DNA of 64,000 bases, from contig NZ_JAKVIR010000003.1 of assembly GCF_022601975.1 (NCBI RefSeq), positions 186,001 through 250,000 on the forward strand, in the 5' to 3' direction. The notes beneath the pieces are model-generated. The model worked only from the letters and a program-made list of their open reading frames with translations. It was not told where the DNA came from and searched no databases. This document shows positions 62,901 to 64,000 of this stretch, one piece after another (within the stretch, counting starts at the first letter, position 1; the number at the start of each line of letters is the position of its first letter). The position numbers and the translations under genes are program-made. Origin of the DNA: Pontibacter sp. E15-1 (GTDB lineage Bacteria > Bacteroidota > Bacteroidia > Cytophagales > Hymenobacteraceae).

Positions 62901-63278
62901 GTCCGGCTTGCGGTAGCGTACCGTGATGATCAGGTCGCCCTGGTTGCCGGAACCCTGGTCGTGGGCGGTGCGGTGCACTCCGTAGTGCAGCTGCTCGCCG
63001 GGCAGCACCCGCACATACAGGCGGTGATCTTTGGAGTAGGTGGCACCGTTGTAGTTGTAGCCCGCGGGCTTCAGGAAACTCAGTGAGGTGGTGGATACCC
63101 CTGTCTGGCTCGGGAAGTTGGCATCGTGCGCCAGGTATCCGGCGCGGGTGTTGTTGTGGTCCGTCAGGGTTGTCGGCGACCCTGGGGTGTTAGGGGTAAG
63201 CTGTTTTGATCCTTCCGCCAGCGCAAGGATCGGCATCATCCATACCAGGAGGAGCCCGAGGCGCAAAGTTATTTTCAT
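56913..63278 (-). CDS. Giant DUF11/thrombospondin-3 protein with T9SS type-A sorting domain (2121 aa)
   Basis: The longest gene in the window. Signal peptide 1-21 (LGLLLVWMMPILALAEG). Residues ~22-540 are a unique N-terminal domain (RLYVRVLPGEQLHYGVHR ... VEWNGLDGKGNKVAKGATVTYYFKN). Then eight DUF11 repeats of ~125 residues, each starting ADVxVxN and containing YTxTVTNNGPxAATGVxVTDxLPxGL and DxNxxNNSA. Next a putative Ig/cadherin-like segment (GTLLVRDKHLLKPGSYSLTIETVDEAGG), about 300 residues of calcium-binding thrombospondin type-3 repeats (DNDGVNDRDDIDDNNDGITD; DMDGDGITNVLEANGG; DLDSDDDLTPDFEEAFDDDQDG), an fn3-like segment (LTWATASEKDSDHFVVERSTDGKNF) and a type-A sorting domain (AIIYPNPTDGIATL ... 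LPRGKYVLRI). Probably an extended calcium-stiffened surface protein. No PorP gene adjacent. Confidence 0.9.
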   Translation of the reverse strand: MKITLRLGLLLVWMMPILALAEGSKQLTPNTPGSPTTLTDHNNTRAGYLAHDANFPSQTGVSTTSLSFLKPAGYNYNGATYSKDHRLYVRVLPGEQLHYGVHRTAHDQGSGNQGDLIITVRYRKPDGSEVTVGSTTLARNTNSTRHMLLQNGQSGVIEDASQASIGPVYKYGTGGYKSLSVANPAASGEARDYYFEFTQTGENAMSEGQRFSVYDFWDFSVYDGSKVEKPGRLYAKLWSFSAGGTGNVFSKTFNMFPLIPSEDQADKYFVKKLELAGIAPQNFFRFVTNRNGSDTSVGATVEARRKSQNAQKDYPEFNNFVNNPDPAIWPSATAPTFNVSVVTACNTNTGGGKATFNTYSSERSTFLVLVEQNGTAGYQAGTTDVLLELNGPKGNKSVEWNGLDGKGNKVAKGATVTYYFKNAASPIHFPVWDAEMNVGGFRVEDVRPVAGSNYNGELYWDDSNLSTTAFPAPQTELFGVSSSSGAHSWGHPTTNALAGDLKLVNTWTYGYTNSATQSQAFTYDCSADVGVTQTVSAGPYTLAKPLTYTLTVTNNGPVAATGVTVTGLLDAAKLQFISSSDAAAYNSGTGLWTIGALAVGASKTLTITAQPKVLGSITTMATKASNEADDNAANNSAAVTISVVASADIEVKNTVPQTTYNNGDLVPYTITVKNLGPNAATGVAVTDLLPSGLKLEGTVPAGYTATTGVWTVGDLALNGTKSLVLNARVTSQGTITTTAYLNSRDAFQLDENGSNNISSNTITVNPTADVAVASAVSSSTTNQNQVVTFTITATNNGPNNATNVVLANAVPSGLTIVGNSVTAGTFNAANNTWSVGTIPVGGTHTLTLQARATAVGTFGISSSQTHTENDGVPGNDSASSSVTVGPTADVAVTNTIAPVKAAYANGDAVTYTVVVTNNGPSAATSVVVTDKLPASLTFTSASATTGVYTAADGKWTVGNLANGASATLTLNATINQSAVITTTATQTHTEFDNVNGNNSASNSIRSGSGTVTADVKVEVSASAASTYTGQEVSFTTRATNTGPDAATSLSLTALVPAGMTLVSATPKIGTYTAGTGKWDIGKLASGAFTELILVVRPNPDNTVTGDKNYRFTANGLSLAESQGANTNPDEASVDVVVKKAADARASMVVTGDVSGVFYHNITEATFTFTVTNDGPDVLTNLMGQDTRTGTITFTAVPVASGGTTYTTADGLWRIPVLNPGESKTLVIKGIPNTVGRLNLGGQKVSQDQYDPNTQNDKAIVFLKVVPVADLQVTNAVAAGPYYNGQPATFTVQVLNNGPDAATGVTVLDKLPAGLSLVSYTTDAGTYDAATGVWSLGTDLLPGSANKKTLTLTVKPTAAASYTTTASVNTANEYDSNNANNSQSASLQANASADISVASTLQAGPYYIGGKYTVTVTAKNLGPDAATGVALQNMLSAGLKLVAGSEAPEAGTSFDAATGVWTVGGLSLNQTRTLTFQVTPTSSGTQTSTAYKTAGNEHDVNGGNTANGNNTASVSLTPTDRPAALQQLVTGRHYLAFATGEAIATFTDPDGAIENAAIVGGTLPAGTELRPNGTLLVRDKHLLKPGSYSLTIETVDEAGGKTQTVVNFTISQDWDNDGVNDRDDIDDNNDGITDVISGNGVDPLGDADNDGDLNYHDLDFVHPVYGAYRDQNNDGINDVFDLDMDGRINSLDADMDGDGITNVLEANGGKVPAGGIYSANSGTITGAVSGNGMPVAAQTENNSGVTIFAMPDTDEDTFKDFLDLDADNDGILDNVEGQSTAGFINKAQVDTDRDGINDAYDPDNGGKAITPVDTDADGVPDYLDLDSDDDLTPDFEEAFDDDQDGTSLNDMVARAERFEAGMAKGYYTPQDTNKNKTPDWLEKQSNRLAYLSPSSAHYYDSNNDGVVDLLDTNTGGRPAALQKNERNEYSFRDAQTVTPLPVTLVKFAAKSGSQGVLLTWATASEKDSDHFVVERSTDGKNFVVAGTVKSAGNSTTLLHYSLPDAATPAGTVYYRLKQVDENGTFAYSGIIFVSVAHAGKAPEPKAIIYPNPTDGIATLNMGHLPAGRYNVSVIGMDGRTLQQLELNSGIEQRIDVSSLPRGKYVLRIQGTGVWQGISFIRN

Positions 63279-63978
63279 GAGTTGGTCAATAAAGCCGAGA
63301 AGACAGCTCTGTCAGGGCAGGCTTTTTTCGTTGCTTCTCACCCTGCATTTCTCAACCCACGTACCATATTTAAGACAATGCCAGCCTTCCGGAGGCCTCT
63401 TGGGATATTTGTACACACCTGCTGGCATAATGGGAATATTTTTATTTGTTTTATACTATATTTTTACTATATACTTATACTTAAATTTAAGTATTATTTC
63501 CTCCGCCAGGCTTGCCCGCCTCTTTCACGAACGTAGGCTTATTTAAGGATTCCCAAATCTGGAATTCGCTTGTATTCTATGCCCCAAAACGGTACTTTTG
63601 ACCATTGCCGGCAGCTATACCCATCTTCTTCACAAAATACTTGTCACACAATTTTGTAAGCCCGGCACGTTATAAACTTATGGAAGCAGGTAGCCAGCAT
63701 GCAGGCAGGTATATAACAGCTATTTGCCGACTGGGCTGGAAAAAGGTGAAATGCCGTATCCCTGAGGTATAAATACTGGACACAATTTCGCCGGAAAGCT
63801 GAACCGCTCTGCTGCATCAAACGCTTACCGAGGCTAATCGGCTCATTGTCACGTTGCGGCAATAGCAACATTTTACTAAAAAGTGTTAGCCAATAGTGAA
63901 AAGGCGTATAAAAGCGGTCGAATTATTGCGGCGATTTAAGATTGCCGAATTCTCATTGTCAAACTTAAAACTAGTCTG
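63279..63978. other. Intergenic region at the right end
   Basis: 700 bases with no supported gene. The part at 63430-63500 is strongly AT-rich and likely contains the promoter of the giant minus-strand gene. A 75-codon minus frame at 63644-63871 has no recognisable features. An imperfect dyad (GAATT..CGGC / GCCG..AATTC) lies at about 63920-63952. Confidence 0.5.
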
Positions 63979-64000
63979 ATGCGTGTTACCGAAAGAAACA
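63979..64000 (+). CDS. Possible start of a gene running off the window
   Basis: An ATG at 63979 opens a frame MRVTERN that reaches the window edge. Only seven codons are visible, so the gene is a guess based on its position after a long intergenic region. Confidence 0.2.

Noticed and set aside
63644..63871. 75-codon minus-strand frame at the right end
   Set aside because: No domain, no promoter, and the composition gives no support.

Overview
The window reads as a chromosomal segment of a Gram-negative Bacteroidota, most likely Cytophagales of the Pontibacter/Hymenobacteraceae type. The reasons are Bacteroidota-type promoters (a TTTG box, then TAnnTTTG), absence of Shine-Dalgarno tracts, five very large secreted proteins carrying type IX secretion (T9SS) sorting domains, two PorP/SprF partners, an rpmB-rpmG-DUF4295-ftsY block, and a bacillithiol gene. 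The genus is inferred. No tRNA, rRNA, CRISPR array, phage gene or transposase was recognised.

Layout. 1-1911: the 5' part of bshC (minus strand), a small unknown gene and a PH-domain gene. 2390-5737: a secreted family-4 rhamnogalacturonan lyase. 6049-15914 (all minus): rpmB, rpmG, DUF4295, ftsY, then a lipoprotein and a 1786-residue double-propeller T9SS protein, then rimO. 16049-18041: DUF5522, a small conserved protein and ornithine aminotransferase. 18769-21387: dGTPase and a GT-C-like membrane protein. 21572-25138: a periplasmic M16 peptidase pair (active and inactive subunit). 25463-29402: ECF sigma factor with a membrane partner, a CarboxypepD_reg-like protein, DUF72 and RlpA. 29632-33070: a Tat-exported TldD, a four-helix-bundle gene and TldE/PmbA. 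33421-43074: a DUF4159-MoxR-unknown-DUF58-BatA-DUF4175-YdeI-membrane-protein operon. 43255-55548 (minus): two modules of a type-B T9SS adhesin followed by its PorP/SprF partner, the second also followed by a PorE-like OmpA protein. 56233-63278 (minus): a STAS-like protein and a 2121-residue DUF11/thrombospondin-3 protein.

How the genes work together. All five giant proteins have an N-terminal signal and a T9SS C-terminal domain, so they share one export route. The two with type-B (gliding-associated) domains each have a PorP/SprF gene 4 bases downstream; the three type-A proteins have none. One type-B protein carries an ice-binding-like (DUF3494) head on a stalk of eleven PKD-like repeats. 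The MoxR/DUF58/BatA/DUF4175 operon looks like a chaperone-plus-membrane-scaffold machine of unknown purpose.

The least expected signals lie between genes. Heptad repeats (four fixed plus three variable bases, such as GAGTnnn or nnnAGAC) occur at seven intergenic sites. Around the four-helix-bundle gene that splits tldD from tldE they form two 35-base arrays in inverted orientation. GC-rich palindromic REP-like elements sit in the MoxR operon gaps, a 16-base tandem repeat lies beside the convergent end at 43.1 kb, and the word TATACC/GGTATA is strongly over-used in the stretch counted.
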